Shown here: in pieces, positions 34,832 through 43,624 of the stretch | Numbering within the stretch: the stretch's first letter is position 1 | Layout: every line of letters begins with the position of its first letter | From: UBA6022 sp038319685 | GTDB taxonomy: Bacteria; Patescibacteriota; Saccharimonadia; Saccharimonadales; Saccharimonadaceae | Length of the DNA stretch: 64,000 nt | Direction: 5' to 3' | NCBI GenBank assembly: GCA_038319685.1 | Contig: JBBQDN010000003.1 | Coordinates: 62,001 to 126,000, forward strand | Translations under genes and position numbers: made by a program | The notes under the pieces: model-generated | Databases searched by the model: none | What the model saw: the letters and a program-made list of their open reading frames with translations, nothing else | Told to the model about the DNA's origin: nothing

Positions 34832-35614
34832 ATGATCGAACGACTGCGTGCACCGAGCACTCAGTCGTCCCTCCACCTGCCACCTCCGGATGCATGGAAA
34901 CAGCCAGACAGATGGCTCAATCCTGACAAACTAGAAAAATTCTATGCACCAACTGATGACCGTCGATTCGTTATTCCTGACGCAACCGTCGAAACGATCC
35001 GTGATTTGTTCTGGGACGACTATGAATGGCCGTTTGATTATCGTGACCTGCGAACACTGCCAGATGACCACCATTTCCACTGGGAAATGGACACATATCA
35101 ACCAATCCATCACGGCGGTAGTGATGTCCCGGCGGGATTTCGTGAGCTTGCCACCAACAGGGGACTCATGCCTAGACAGTTCCATAACGTCATTCATCAT
35201 GTGACGCGTGAACCCGAAATGCCATGCCTGGATGACATGGCAGAATATATCCAGTCATATATGTTAGCAAAACGAGCATTTACAGACCTATTCGCAAAAG
35301 CCAAACAAACCGTCCATGCGCAAAGAAGATTTTCTGTTCGTCGCGAAGATGTCCGTAACAACCCACAAAGAATCAACGGGCGTGAACATGACGAAATAGG
35401 CGAAGCGATTCTTGCGAGTCAATTTGATGAACATTTTAAAAAATATAAACTTTTACTCGAAGAAGCACAGGCTGTTGTGACCGCCCGTACGTTATTCGAC
35501 GAAATTGATATTCATCCTCGGCTTAAACCACACCGTGCACTGAGATTACTTAGTTCAGCTGCAACAGCCAGACATGTTAATTACGTACCGTTGATTCTAG
35601 GTAGGGCAGCCTAA
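34832..35614 (+). CDS. Hypothetical protein, lineage-type
   Basis: A 260-residue soluble protein with no recognised domain. The N-terminal half is rich in Trp, His and Asp ('FWDDYEWPFDYRDL', 'HHFHWEMDTYQPIHHGG'); the C-terminal half is helical and charged ('YMLAKRAFTDLFAKAKQTV', 'EHDEIGEAILASQFDEHF'). In style it resembles the unknown proteins at 47067 and 41072, a kind often found as lineage-specific genes in Saccharibacteria. AAGGAC lies about 14 nt upstream, so the ribosome site is weak. Confidence 0.6.
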   Translation: MIERLRAPSTQSSLHLPPPDAWKQPDRWLNPDKLEKFYAPTDDRRFVIPDATVETIRDLFWDDYEWPFDYRDLRTLPDDHHFHWEMDTYQPIHHGGSDVPAGFRELATNRGLMPRQFHNVIHHVTREPEMPCLDDMAEYIQSYMLAKRAFTDLFAKAKQTVHAQRRFSVRREDVRNNPQRINGREHDEIGEAILASQFDEHFKKYKLLLEEAQAVVTARTLFDEIDIHPRLKPHRALRLLSSAATARHVNYVPLILGRAA

Positions 35615-35627
35615 AGTTTAATATATT

Positions 35628-36137
35628 TTATGAATTATCGACACAGTAATTTTTACCACTCGATAGAGTTATTTGCAGTGCATATCGTCGACTTGATGAT
35701 GAGATTTTCATATCTGTTTGATCAACGCATTGGTAGCCAGTTTTATAGACTATTTTAGTGAATCCGCTACTCGCTACTTCACTGATCGAATACGGCTTTT
35801 TTGTGACCGGATTGATGATATCTGCGATATAATCTTTTTCAAACAGTAACGTTTCTGAACCTGTCGTTGGATATTTCCCAAGATGATCCGCGGCATATGC
35901 TTCCATCTGGGCATTAATATGCGACAAGTCGTTTTTGATAGTTGTATCAGTTGTTAGGCTACCGGTTGAGGTACTTTTTGGTGTCGGCGTGTTGGTGGGT
36001 TCGACAGATTTGCTACGATTGGTCGCTGCTTCCTTGAGAGGATTTTTTGCTGAGTTCATGTCTAAAAGTCGTATTGTTCCATATGCCACCGCGGCAATCA
36101 CAATGACAGAAATAATACCAAGGATAAGCTTTTTCAT
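35628..36137 (-). CDS. Membrane-anchored extracytoplasmic protein (pseudopilin-like)
   Basis: A 169-residue protein with an N-terminal membrane helix ('LILGIISVIVIAAVAYGTI'), a Thr/Ser/Pro-rich linker ('TNTPTPKSTSTGSL') and a C-terminal domain beginning 'DLSHINAQMEAYAADHLGKY' followed by 'PTTG', reminiscent of pilin-like minor domains, with two Cys residues. No prepilin cleavage motif is evident. The start at 36137 follows TACAAT (36144-36149, minus strand) by 6 nt; the frame stays open further upstream but precedes that box. Confidence 0.65.
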   Translation of the reverse strand: MKKLILGIISVIVIAAVAYGTIRLLDMNSAKNPLKEAATNRSKSVEPTNTPTPKSTSTGSLTTDTTIKNDLSHINAQMEAYAADHLGKYPTTGSETLLFEKDYIADIINPVTKKPYSISEVASSGFTKIVYKTGYQCVDQTDMKISSSSRRYALQITLSSGKNYCVDNS

Positions 36138-36186
36138 TAGTCTATTGTAACAGGTGTTCGTGTCTGAACGACGAACTTGAAATAAT

Positions 36187-37173
36187 TTATGAACGTTTTT
36201 TAGTTTTTTTCTGGCGATCAGTTTCGTCTTCAATTTCACGTCCGATGATTTCTTCGATCAAATCTTCGATAGTGACAATACCGACGATGTCGTCGTCACG
36301 TTCGATCGGAATGAGGTGTGTATGCGCGCTAATAAATTTACGGAACATCGTGTCCAGCGCCGTCATACTTCCGACGATTTTTACAGGATGAAGAGACAGT
36401 TCAGTAATTGGGACGGGATCGTCAAAGTCATTTGCCAGCAAATCTTTTGTTAACAGAACACCATAACAACGTGTCAGGTTACGGTCAAAAACAGGAATGC
36501 GGCTGCGACCTTCAGTCTTTATTTTTTCAATTGTTTTCGCGTCGATGACATAATCAGGTGTGACCCAAAATACATCAGAAATATTCGTCATAATATCACG
36601 CACGCGCTTTTCACTCATCTGTAGAACGCTTTTAATAATCTCTGCTTCGTCGTCGTCAAGTTCGCTTTCGTCGGCGTCTAACTGTTCGTTAATTATAATC
36701 CCAAGTTCACCGCGTGAATGGAGTTGGTTTTTGTGACTACCGACAAGTTTATCAAGCAGCAGCTCAAGTGGTCGGGACACGACGTATGTAAGGATAATGA
36801 GTAGTTGCAAAAACGGTGCAAACCGCGCCGTAAATGTCAGAGCATTTTTAGCAAATAATGCCTGCGGGATGACTTCACCAAATACGACGATAAGTAGCGT
36901 ACTTGCAATACCCGCGATCAACCCATGAAAATGGTCATCCAGAACTAATGATGTTGCCGATATAACGGCAACGTTTGCTAGGAGGATACTCGAAAGAGTT
37001 AAATGACTTTGACGACGGAGCGGCAAGACACGCTTGGCTCGTGCATCACCAAGTTTTGCTTTTCGTTTTAAATCATCAAGCGACAGCGCCATCAGTGAAA
37101 TATTCAACCCAGAACAAAGCGCCGAAATGGCAATAAGTAACAGAACCTCTAAAATAAGAATGAGTATACTCAT
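36187..37173 (-). CDS. CNNM/CorC-type membrane protein (DUF21 + CBS)
   Basis: A 328-residue protein with four hydrophobic segments of the DUF21 domain in the first ~150 residues ('SALCSGLNISLMALSLDDLKR', 'FGEVIPQALFAKNA'), then a CBS pair ('VRDIMTNISDVFWVTPDY', 'GRSRIPVFDRNLTRCYGVL', 'LIPIERDDDIVGIVTIEDLI'). This family includes Mg2+ transporters and 'hemolysin-like' proteins. The usual C-terminal transporter-associated domain is missing; the protein ends soon after the CBS pair with a basic tail. TATAAT lies 14 nt upstream of ATG. Confidence 0.88.
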   Translation of the reverse strand: MSILILILEVLLLIAISALCSGLNISLMALSLDDLKRKAKLGDARAKRVLPLRRQSHLTLSSILLANVAVISATSLVLDDHFHGLIAGIASTLLIVVFGEVIPQALFAKNALTFTARFAPFLQLLIILTYVVSRPLELLLDKLVGSHKNQLHSRGELGIIINEQLDADESELDDDEAEIIKSVLQMSEKRVRDIMTNISDVFWVTPDYVIDAKTIEKIKTEGRSRIPVFDRNLTRCYGVLLTKDLLANDFDDPVPITELSLHPVKIVGSMTALDTMFRKFISAHTHLIPIERDDDIVGIVTIEDLIEEIIGREIEDETDRQKKTKKRS

Positions 37174-37304
37174 GTGACTAAGAAATAATTATACAGATAA
37201 TCGATAGCTTTGTACAGGATATTTATACAATCATTAGTATTGGTATATGGTTAGCAAATTACTTATACTTGCAACAGTCGTGGTATGCGACGTATGATGC
37301 TGGT

Positions 37305-37898
37305 ATGACTGATCATGAACCTGGTAATAACCCAGACAAAGACCCCATTGGGCATCTGGATTTTGATATTCCAGAACAAGCAATTGATAGTGAAGGTAAT
37401 TCATGGTTACCAATAAATTTTGATGAAGAACGGCGACGACTTATTGATGGGTTTTTTGATCATCTTAAAAATCTCACCATGCTGTACGGCGAGATAGATA
37501 CATCAAATGATGTTGCATTTCGGGCGCACGTTGCCAATCTAGAGCGATTGATTGCCAAAGATGAAGCACAAATGAACCTCTATAAAGACAACCGGATACA
37601 ACTTACGGGTGTGGCGTATATGGTTCATGACGGTGAGGCATATATTATTCGGGAAGGTGATATTGTTCGTGGTCGTTATCAGGGAATCGCACTATATCCG
37701 TTCTATACGCAGATTGACGAAGGTGTTAACGAAGCACTTCCTATTGGTTTAAACGTTGTTTTGACAGAAATATCGATCGTTAGTGATAATGGTGAGATTG
37801 AAACTGAGTACGAATTGCCCGAAGGTGATCATGTGCTTTTCACACTTCACGGTCTCGATGTTCGGCTCCACAAGCTAGAGCCTATCATCACTACATAA
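37305..37898 (+). CDS. Hypothetical acidic protein
   Basis: A 197-residue soluble, acidic protein. The N-terminal half is helical ('RRLIDGFFDHLKNLTMLYGE', 'VANLERLIAKDEAQMNLYKD'), the C-terminal half beta-rich ('GVAYMVHDGEAYIIREGDIV'). No family is recognised. ATG 37305 is preferred because TATGAT (37293-37298) ends 6 nt upstream, whereas the earlier ATG at 37269 precedes that box. Confidence 0.6.
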   Translation: MTDHEPGNNPDKDPIGHLDFDIPEQAIDSEGNSWLPINFDEERRRLIDGFFDHLKNLTMLYGEIDTSNDVAFRAHVANLERLIAKDEAQMNLYKDNRIQLTGVAYMVHDGEAYIIREGDIVRGRYQGIALYPFYTQIDEGVNEALPIGLNVVLTEISIVSDNGEIETEYELPEGDHVLFTLHGLDVRLHKLEPIITT

Positions 37899-37988
37899 TT
37901 CATACATACACACTTGACGCTGGGGCTGTCGGGAACAAATGCTGGAAGTTTTTAATTTCTATGCAATTATCTCATGCTAAAATAAAGT

Positions 37989-38669
37989 ATGACCAAAATG
38001 TCAGATAAATTTAAGCTAGATCGTCCCCGCGAGAAATTGCAGGCGAAGGGTCCGGCTGCGCTTTCTGATTTTGAACTACTCCAGGCGCTTATCGGTAGCG
38101 GTAATGCGCAGGCGGATGTGTCTAAAATCGCCAAATCGACATTAGCGCAACTGCAAAAACACGGCGCGGATATTACCTACGATCATCTGAGTGAAGTTGG
38201 CGGCATGGGCCCGGCAAAAATTACCGAACTACTTGCGGCGCTTGAGCTATCAAAACGCTATCTCATCGATCCCGACCGTCCGATTATTGACTCACCAGAA
38301 AAAGCAGTTGAACAACTAGCGGATATCCGTGATAAAAAACAAGAATACTTTGTTTGTCTGACGCTTGACGGTGCTAATCGATTGATTGCAAAGCGAATTA
38401 TTACCATTGGCATACTCACATCATCACTTGTTCATCCTCGCGAGGTCTTTGCTGACGCCATCACTGACCGCGCAGCGAGTATAATTGTGGCGCATAATCA
38501 TCCGAGTGGAAACATAGAACCATCTGCGGCTGATAAGGACGTGACGCTACGATTGACAAAACATAAAAAGAATGCTATATTGAGAGTAACAACCTTTTCT
38601 CTCTCGTATTTCTCGCAAATACGCACAAGATACTACAGAACTCTACCCCGTAAACGGGCGTTCATCTGA
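37989..38669 (+). CDS. radC: RadC/JAB-domain protein with a disrupted C-terminus
   Basis: The first ~195 residues are RadC: helix-hairpin-helix region 'LSEVGGMGPAKITELLAALE', 'SLVHPREVFADAI' and the JAMM metalloprotease-like site 'AHNHPSGNIEPSAADKD'. After 'DVTLRL' the family should continue with 'LGI.LLDHI..' strands; instead the frame enters an unrelated basic tail ('LRVTTFSLSYFSQIRTRYY'). The other frames do not restore the family sequence, so the DNA appears rejoined near 38555. The protein may be inactive or regulatory. TAAAAT lies 5 nt before ATG. Confidence 0.75.
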   Translation: MTKMSDKFKLDRPREKLQAKGPAALSDFELLQALIGSGNAQADVSKIAKSTLAQLQKHGADITYDHLSEVGGMGPAKITELLAALELSKRYLIDPDRPIIDSPEKAVEQLADIRDKKQEYFVCLTLDGANRLIAKRIITIGILTSSLVHPREVFADAITDRAASIIVAHNHPSGNIEPSAADKDVTLRLTKHKKNAILRVTTFSLSYFSQIRTRYYRTLPRKRAFI

Positions 38670-38852
38670 CCAGTTAAGGCACATAGAGGCCGTGGCGCAT
38701 GAATCGTAACAGATAGATGATTCAACTCTTCGAACAGAAAAATGATTGTTTCAGTCACTGTACAGGCTGAACTGAGTGATAAGCATTCTCATGATAATGC
38801 TTCGTACCTTTGTGCAGTAACTAAATACCCGCTCATCATGAGCGGGTATTTT
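38670..38852 (+). terminator. Gap after radC with a strong terminator
   Basis: No gene is seen in 38670-38911. AAGCATT/AATGCTT forms a small hairpin near 38776-38802, and AATACCCGCTCAT (38824-38836)/ATGAGCGGGTATT (38838-38850) forms a 13-bp terminator stem with T residues after it. It separates radC from the toxin-antitoxin genes. A short RNA ending at this terminator is possible but unsupported. Confidence 0.7.
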
Positions 38853-38911
38853 GATGTTTAACAGTAGTCAGACTACTAGCATTGCTATAGCATAACTGCT
38901 ATAATAAGAGT

Positions 38912-39100
38912 ATGAATATGCTTAGTGTAAGTATGAAAAAACGATCTGCTGCGGCTGCGTTCGGATCTTTGCGCGCTGAAGGTTTAAAACCAAGTGTCAA
39001 AACACAAAAACAAGTTGAAAAATATATCAAAGGTAAGATAACAAAAAAAGAACTACACACGTCTATTATCCGTGAAGTAAAAGCGAAAAACCACAGCTAG
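38912..39100 (+). CDS. VbhA-like antitoxin of the Fic toxin
   Basis: A 62-residue basic protein. 'SLRAEGLKPS' (Ser19 to Gly24) fits the inhibitory motif [S/T]xxxE[G/N] of class I Fic antitoxins such as VbhA, whose Glu blocks ATP binding in the Fic active site. The following 'TQKQVEKYIKGKITKKEL' matches the VbhA helix pattern. It lies 3 nt before the Fic gene. TATAAT (38900-38905) ends 6 nt before ATG, so the module is transcribed leaderless from here. Confidence 0.8.
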   Translation: MNMLSVSMKKRSAAAAFGSLRAEGLKPSVKTQKQVEKYIKGKITKKELHTSIIREVKAKNHS

Positions 39101-39103
39101 TAT

Positions 39104-39700
39104 GTGCCGTACGATACCACCGAAGATCCCTATGTCGACAAGAAAACTGGCATACTACGGAATAAGGTTGGTGCAAAAACGCAATTTCAATTAGCAAAGG
39201 CTGAGGCAGAAATTACGTATATAACTATCCTGACGCTAACAAATGGTTCAAGGGTTGATAAGTTAGTATTTAATGCAGATTTACTCTGTGATATTCACAA
39301 TGAGATATTCCGTGACATATACAATTGGGCAGGTAAAATTCGTACACATGACATCAGTAAGGATTGGTCGTATTTTGCGCATGCGACCTATATACAACAG
39401 TCGCTTAATGAACTTTTAGATACGATTGAAAGCGATGCAAGGTTCAACAGTGATGACGTGGAGATATTCACGACTGCAATTACTCATTACTATGCTGAAC
39501 TAAATGCTATCCATCCATTCCGTGAAGGAAACGGGCGAGCAATACGCACGTATCTTCGTTTATTAGCACTTAAATATGGATATGACATTGAATGGTCAAG
39601 AATGAGTTTTGATGAGAATATTATCGCGTCTCAAGAAGCGCTACATACTGACAATACATATATGCATGGGATGATAAAAACACTTATCGTCAAACTGTAG
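39104..39700 (+). CDS. Fic-domain AMP-transferase toxin
   Basis: A 198-residue Fic protein with the complete core HPFREGNGR starting at His137, preceded by 'FTTAITHYYAELNAI' and an N-terminal 'IHNEIFRDIYNWAGKIRTHD' flap region. Canonical Fic enzymes transfer AMP from ATP to protein hydroxyls; VbhT-type toxins AMPylate gyrase and topoisomerase IV. No type IV secretion BID domain is present, so this is an intracellular toxin form. It starts at GTG 39104, translated after the antitoxin. Confidence 0.9.
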   Translation: MPYDTTEDPYVDKKTGILRNKVGAKTQFQLAKAEAEITYITILTLTNGSRVDKLVFNADLLCDIHNEIFRDIYNWAGKIRTHDISKDWSYFAHATYIQQSLNELLDTIESDARFNSDDVEIFTTAITHYYAELNAIHPFREGNGRAIRTYLRLLALKYGYDIEWSRMSFDENIIASQEALHTDNTYMHGMIKTLIVKL

Positions 39701-39723
39701 TTTTACGTACTATAATAGATACA

Positions 39724-41016
39724 ATGAACGAAATTATTTGCCCACATTGTAAAAAAGCCTTTAAAGTTGATGAAGCTGGTTTTGCTGATATTGTGAAGCA
39801 AGTTCGTGACCATGAGTTTGAACAAGCGCTGCATGAACGCGTCGAAATGTTCGAGCGCGATAAAGAGAGTGCTATTAAACTGGCTGAGGCAAATACTAAG
39901 AACCAGCTACAGGCTGATATTGCGAGGCGTGACACTGAGCTGGCAACGCTACGTGCTGAAAAAGATGCCGAAGTAGCAAAGCTAACCGCTAGGCGTGCGG
40001 CTGATATACAGGAACTACAGGCAGTCAAAGACGCCGAGCTAGCCAGGCTGCAGTCAAAGCTCGAAAATACCGAAACCGAAAAAAAGCTTGCCCTCACCGA
40101 AGCGGTCAATAAGGTTGAAAAAGAACGCGATACGCTAGCAAACGAACTCAAAACCCGTGATACTGAAAAGCAGTTACTGGAATCGTCACTCAAAGACAAA
40201 TACGAAAGCGAGCTGAAGGGCAAAGACGAGATGATTGCCTATTACAAAGACATGAAAGCCAAACTGTCGACGAAAATGGTTGGTGAATCACTGGAATTAC
40301 ACTGTGAAACCGAATTTAATAAACTTCGGGCCACGGCGTTTCCGAATGCTTATTTCGAAAAAGATAACGATGCAAAAACCGGTAGTAAAGGTGATTATAT
40401 CTACCGTGAAACTGACCAGGCGGGTAACGAGATCATATCGATCATGTTCGAAATGAAGAACGAGGGCGATGAAACTGCCACTAAAAAGAAAAATGAAGAT
40501 TTCCTGCGCGAACTGGACAAAGACCGCACCGAAAAAAAGTGCGAATATGCCGTACTCGTTACACTACTTGAATCGGACAGCGAACTATATAACAGTGGTA
40601 TTGTCGATGTATCGCACAAACATCCAAAGATGTACGTGATTCGCCCGCAATTTTTCATCCCGATCATTACACTACTGCGTAACGCGGCGCTTAATTCAAT
40701 GGAGTATAAATCAGAACTGGCGCTGGTTAAAGCCCAAAACATTGACGTCACGAATTTCGAATACCAACTGAATGATTTTCGTGATTCGTTTGGCCGCAAT
40801 TATCGTCTGGCATCAGAGAAATTCCATACCGCAATTGAAAGTATCGATAAATCTATCGTTCAGTTGCAAAAAACGAAAGAAAACCTGCTACGATCCGAAG
40901 ATAATCTACGGATTGCAAACAACAAAGCCGATGAGCTGACAGTAAAAAAGTTGACGCGTGATAACCCAACAATGACTGCACAGTTTGAAGAACTTACGGG
41001 TGTTTCTGAACTATAA
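39724..41016 (+). CDS. DUF2130 protein with zinc finger and coiled coil
   Basis: A 430-residue protein. It starts with a half zinc ribbon ('IICPHCKKAFKVDE'), followed by a long coiled coil (about 30-175, repeated Glu/Lys/Ala/Leu) and the DUF2130 domain (about 180-420: 'KLSTKMVGESLELHCETEFN', 'GDYIYRETDQAGNEIISIMFEMKNE', 'YAVLVTLLESDSELY'). DUF2130 has a restriction-endonuclease-like core (here E-x-K in 'FEMKNE'), so DNA binding or cleavage is plausible. TATAAT (39711-39716) ends 7 nt before ATG. It directly follows the Fic module but has its own promoter. Confidence 0.85.
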   Translation: MNEIICPHCKKAFKVDEAGFADIVKQVRDHEFEQALHERVEMFERDKESAIKLAEANTKNQLQADIARRDTELATLRAEKDAEVAKLTARRAADIQELQAVKDAELARLQSKLENTETEKKLALTEAVNKVEKERDTLANELKTRDTEKQLLESSLKDKYESELKGKDEMIAYYKDMKAKLSTKMVGESLELHCETEFNKLRATAFPNAYFEKDNDAKTGSKGDYIYRETDQAGNEIISIMFEMKNEGDETATKKKNEDFLRELDKDRTEKKCEYAVLVTLLESDSELYNSGIVDVSHKHPKMYVIRPQFFIPIITLLRNAALNSMEYKSELALVKAQNIDVTNFEYQLNDFRDSFGRNYRLASEKFHTAIESIDKSIVQLQKTKENLLRSEDNLRIANNKADELTVKKLTRDNPTMTAQFEELTGVSEL

Positions 41017-41071
41017 TGTTCGTCATGTGAATAGCAAATTAGTAAAGTTTCAATTATTTTGCTAGTAAGAT

Positions 41072-42286
41072 CTATAATGAATGTGCAATGGCATGTGCGG
41101 CGAGAGCATTTTGCCCCCCTGTGCCCGGCGACGTATACCTGTCTAAATTACCCTTACGCGTGTAACCCAGATCATCGGTGGTGACCTTAAGGTGGCGATC
41201 CCATCTGCGGGAAAGCTGCCAGATGTCGTCGATATGATGAGTAGCGATGGCGCTCAGTTGTATTTCTTCAAGATCGAGATCGGGACGACGTTGGATGAGA
41301 TCTGCGACGTACTCATCCGTGCCTGCGAGTCCAATGTACTGGTATTCTTGTTCGTCAGTCGTGGGTAATAGGTCATACGATATATCAATCTTCGCGATGA
41401 AGCTTGCGATACTCATCCCGTTTAAATGTTTTACTACCCACCCGTTAACGAGATTTTTTGATGCTAGATTATTTAATCTTGAACGTGCTATTTGCTCGCG
41501 TTTTTGCACACTGAGAGGATCGGTAGTGTATCGTTCAGTCGCGAGTTCTTGGAGTCTCGATAATGTGCCGAAATGGTCTCTGGCAGTCGAAAATCCGGGT
41601 CCGCGCTCGCGTCCAGAGAGAATTGCAAGCATGCGTCTGGTGAGCGGCATACCGTTGTTGACATGCATGACACGTGCCCCCCAAGCAATGAAGTCTTCCT
41701 CTTCCCAGTAATAAATACTTGGATAGCCGATTAATTCGTTGACTTCGTTTGGATGACCGGCATGTTTAGCCATGTGCCACGGGCTGGGCCCGTAACCGTC
41801 ATGATGAGCGGCAGTGTAATCGTCACCAGTCGGTCTGTGTTTGAGCCGTTCGGCTTGTTCAAGTGCGTAGGCGGCAAATTGCTTACGAGACCAGTGTTCG
41901 TAAGGATCTTGATCAGGACTCGGTTCGCCAAGTTCGGCAAGGTAGTCGGAGAAGTTATTGCCAAACATTAATTTGATTCCAAATCGACTACGACCGTATC
42001 CAAATGTGCTTAGTCGGTCTATGTGTACGCGTTTGAGTCTGTCAAATCGTGGATCATCGGCAAGTACGCTAATAATGTGCTTCCCATACGTTAGATAGTC
42101 ATCTTTGTCCCATTCGCGATCATTTAAGCGTTTGACACGTTTTGTGTCGGGAGTAATATCTGGTGATAATGCGACATCTTGAATAGAAACGAGGTCACCC
42201 GGTCCTGACTCTTCGAGTCGCTGAGCAATCGCAGCATCACCAATCAACTTGTCACCTGTACGTTTATCAAACCAAATTTCTTTCAC
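41072..42286 (-). CDS. Hypothetical protein with three weak repeats
   Basis: A 404-residue protein. Three ~60-residue segments share a pattern: 'WDKDDYLTYGKHIISVLADD... RFG', 'WSRKQFAAYALEQAERLKHR... GPSPW' and 'WEEEDFIAWGARVMHVNNGM... HFGTLSRLQ'. The layout (W, helix, Pro or charged turn, then xFG or G-P-S) resembles homing-endonuclease-associated helical repeats that bind DNA, but no nuclease domain is seen. GTG 42286 is chosen since TACAAT (42293-42298, minus strand) ends 6 nt upstream; the earlier TTG overlaps that box. Confidence 0.6.
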   Translation of the reverse strand: MKEIWFDKRTGDKLIGDAAIAQRLEESGPGDLVSIQDVALSPDITPDTKRVKRLNDREWDKDDYLTYGKHIISVLADDPRFDRLKRVHIDRLSTFGYGRSRFGIKLMFGNNFSDYLAELGEPSPDQDPYEHWSRKQFAAYALEQAERLKHRPTGDDYTAAHHDGYGPSPWHMAKHAGHPNEVNELIGYPSIYYWEEEDFIAWGARVMHVNNGMPLTRRMLAILSGRERGPGFSTARDHFGTLSRLQELATERYTTDPLSVQKREQIARSRLNNLASKNLVNGWVVKHLNGMSIASFIAKIDISYDLLPTTDEQEYQYIGLAGTDEYVADLIQRRPDLDLEEIQLSAIATHHIDDIWQLSRRWDRHLKVTTDDLGYTRKGNLDRYTSPGTGGQNALAAHAIAHSL

Positions 42287-42370
42287 ATACTTATTGTACA
42301 AAAATCAACTATGTTTTGTAAATAGAATAAGATGTTAGTGCCTAAAGCCATGCGAAGATACTAAGGGGTG

Positions 42371-43156
42371 TTACGTCAGTCGCACACTCAGTCCAATACC
42401 ATCAAATGTCCGGCATGCGAACACAGGTTCGAACAGTGTACTGAGTTCGGGGTAATACTGATATCCTAGATCGGCAAACTGGGTAATCTCATCGACGGTT
42501 TGAATACGACGCTTTATCAGCCAGTGTGCGAATGCGCCGCGGGCTATTTTGGCATGGACAACAACGAATTTGGGTTCATTCGTACGCGGGTCGAGGGTGA
42601 GGAATTTTGGCGTAATCACCCGTACATCTGGGGGGTACGAAGATATTGATTTAGTATATTCAATTGCCGAAAGGTTAATAATATCGTTATTGGTCGGAAT
42701 CTGCTGAGCAATGGACGATCCCCAAAACTCGTACAGATTTTTATACCTATCGTCCGGCAAACGATAGCCCATTTCGAGTCGGTACGGAGTAATGCTGTCC
42801 AGTGCACGCAATATACCATATAGTCCAGACAGGATAAACAGGTGGTCGTTGGCATACGCTCGGTCATCGTCGTTAAACGATTGTGTTTGCAGGCCGCTAT
42901 AAATATCACCTAAGAATGCGTCGATAGCAGGTAATTGGTGATCAACTGCTGGTGTCCATTCATGGATAAGTTCCTGGGTTTTAAGCGCCATAACGGGTGA
43001 TAACTGCATGGTTTTACCTATTTGTGCAACGGATAGTGTTTGTAGATAGGTTGCTAATTCTTGGCTATGACCTAGAAGTTGTGGTTGTTGATAGGGCACG
43101 GTCGTAGACTGATTTTTCTGCATGGTTTTGGACGAATGAAGCAGGATTGTTAACAT
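42371..43156 (-). CDS. yaaA: YaaA/UPF0246 peroxide-stress protein
   Basis: A 261-residue protein of the YaaA family: 'ILLHSSKTM', 'YSGLQTQSF', 'LFILSGLYGILRALDSITPY' with 'RLEMGYRLP', 'IINLSAIEYTKSI' and 'AKIARGAFAHWLIKRRIQ'. In E. coli YaaA lowers intracellular iron during hydrogen peroxide stress; the fold binds DNA. The length is standard. TAAGAT (43163-43168, minus strand) ends 6 nt before ATG. No oxyR-like regulator is nearby. Confidence 0.9.
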   Translation of the reverse strand: MLTILLHSSKTMQKNQSTTVPYQQPQLLGHSQELATYLQTLSVAQIGKTMQLSPVMALKTQELIHEWTPAVDHQLPAIDAFLGDIYSGLQTQSFNDDDRAYANDHLFILSGLYGILRALDSITPYRLEMGYRLPDDRYKNLYEFWGSSIAQQIPTNNDIINLSAIEYTKSISSYPPDVRVITPKFLTLDPRTNEPKFVVVHAKIARGAFAHWLIKRRIQTVDEITQFADLGYQYYPELSTLFEPVFACRTFDGIGLSVRLT

Positions 43157-43214
43157 ACTACTATCTTAACAGGAAATAGTGGGTGTAAAATAGAATAAAC
43201 AAGGAGGTAGTAGT

Positions 43215-43547
43215 ATGGGTGCATCACAACAACGAATGCGAGCAGATACAATTCGTAAAGAAGCGGCAGATAAACGACAGCAGGCAGCAGACTATGAACG
43301 TGCTGCAACGAACGCGAGTGCCGATGATCAGGCGCAGACTAATACAGAACAAGCAAACAGTATGAACGCAGCAGCGGATAGTTTAGATGCACAGGCAATC
43401 GCCATAGATCACGAAGTACAGCAGGCTGAGCAAGAAGCTGAGCATCTAGCAAATGAAGAACAGAGGTTGCGTGAACAGGCTGATGATCTGAAACGTAAAC
43501 GACAGGATATTTTAGGTGATTCTGGCGGGCCACTGTCATTTCTTTAG
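43215..43547 (+). CDS. Small coiled-coil protein
   Basis: A 110-residue, Ala/Gln/Glu/Arg-rich protein predicted helical along its length ('MRADTIRKEAADKRQQAADY', 'EHLANEEQRLREQADDLKRK'). No membrane segment or Cys is present. AAGGAGGT about 7 nt before ATG gives an excellent ribosome site. The function is unknown; similar small coiled coils are common in CPR genomes. Confidence 0.65.
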   Translation: MGASQQRMRADTIRKEAADKRQQAADYERAATNASADDQAQTNTEQANSMNAAADSLDAQAIAIDHEVQQAEQEAEHLANEEQRLREQADDLKRKRQDILGDSGGPLSFL

Positions 43548-43558
43548 AGGTCTATGTA

Positions 43559-43586
43559 TTGACAATCGGCACTAATGTGCTAATAT
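43559..43586 (+). promoter_or_regulatory. Promoter of the 43625 gene
   Basis: TTGACA (43559-43564), a 16-bp spacer and TAATAT (43581-43586). The leader is ~30 nt. A TTG codon at 43559 extends the frame but lies in the -35 box, so translation begins at ATG 43625. Confidence 0.6.
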
Positions 43587-43624
43587 TTAACTCCACCTTA
43601 ACATCTACTACAAGAGAGAACATC

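Noticed and set aside
39690..40223. Long Ser-rich minus-strand frame opposite the DUF2130 gene
   Set aside because: It is the mirror of a Glu/Lys/Ala coiled coil; the Ser/Phe/Val-rich composition is typical of antisense frames.
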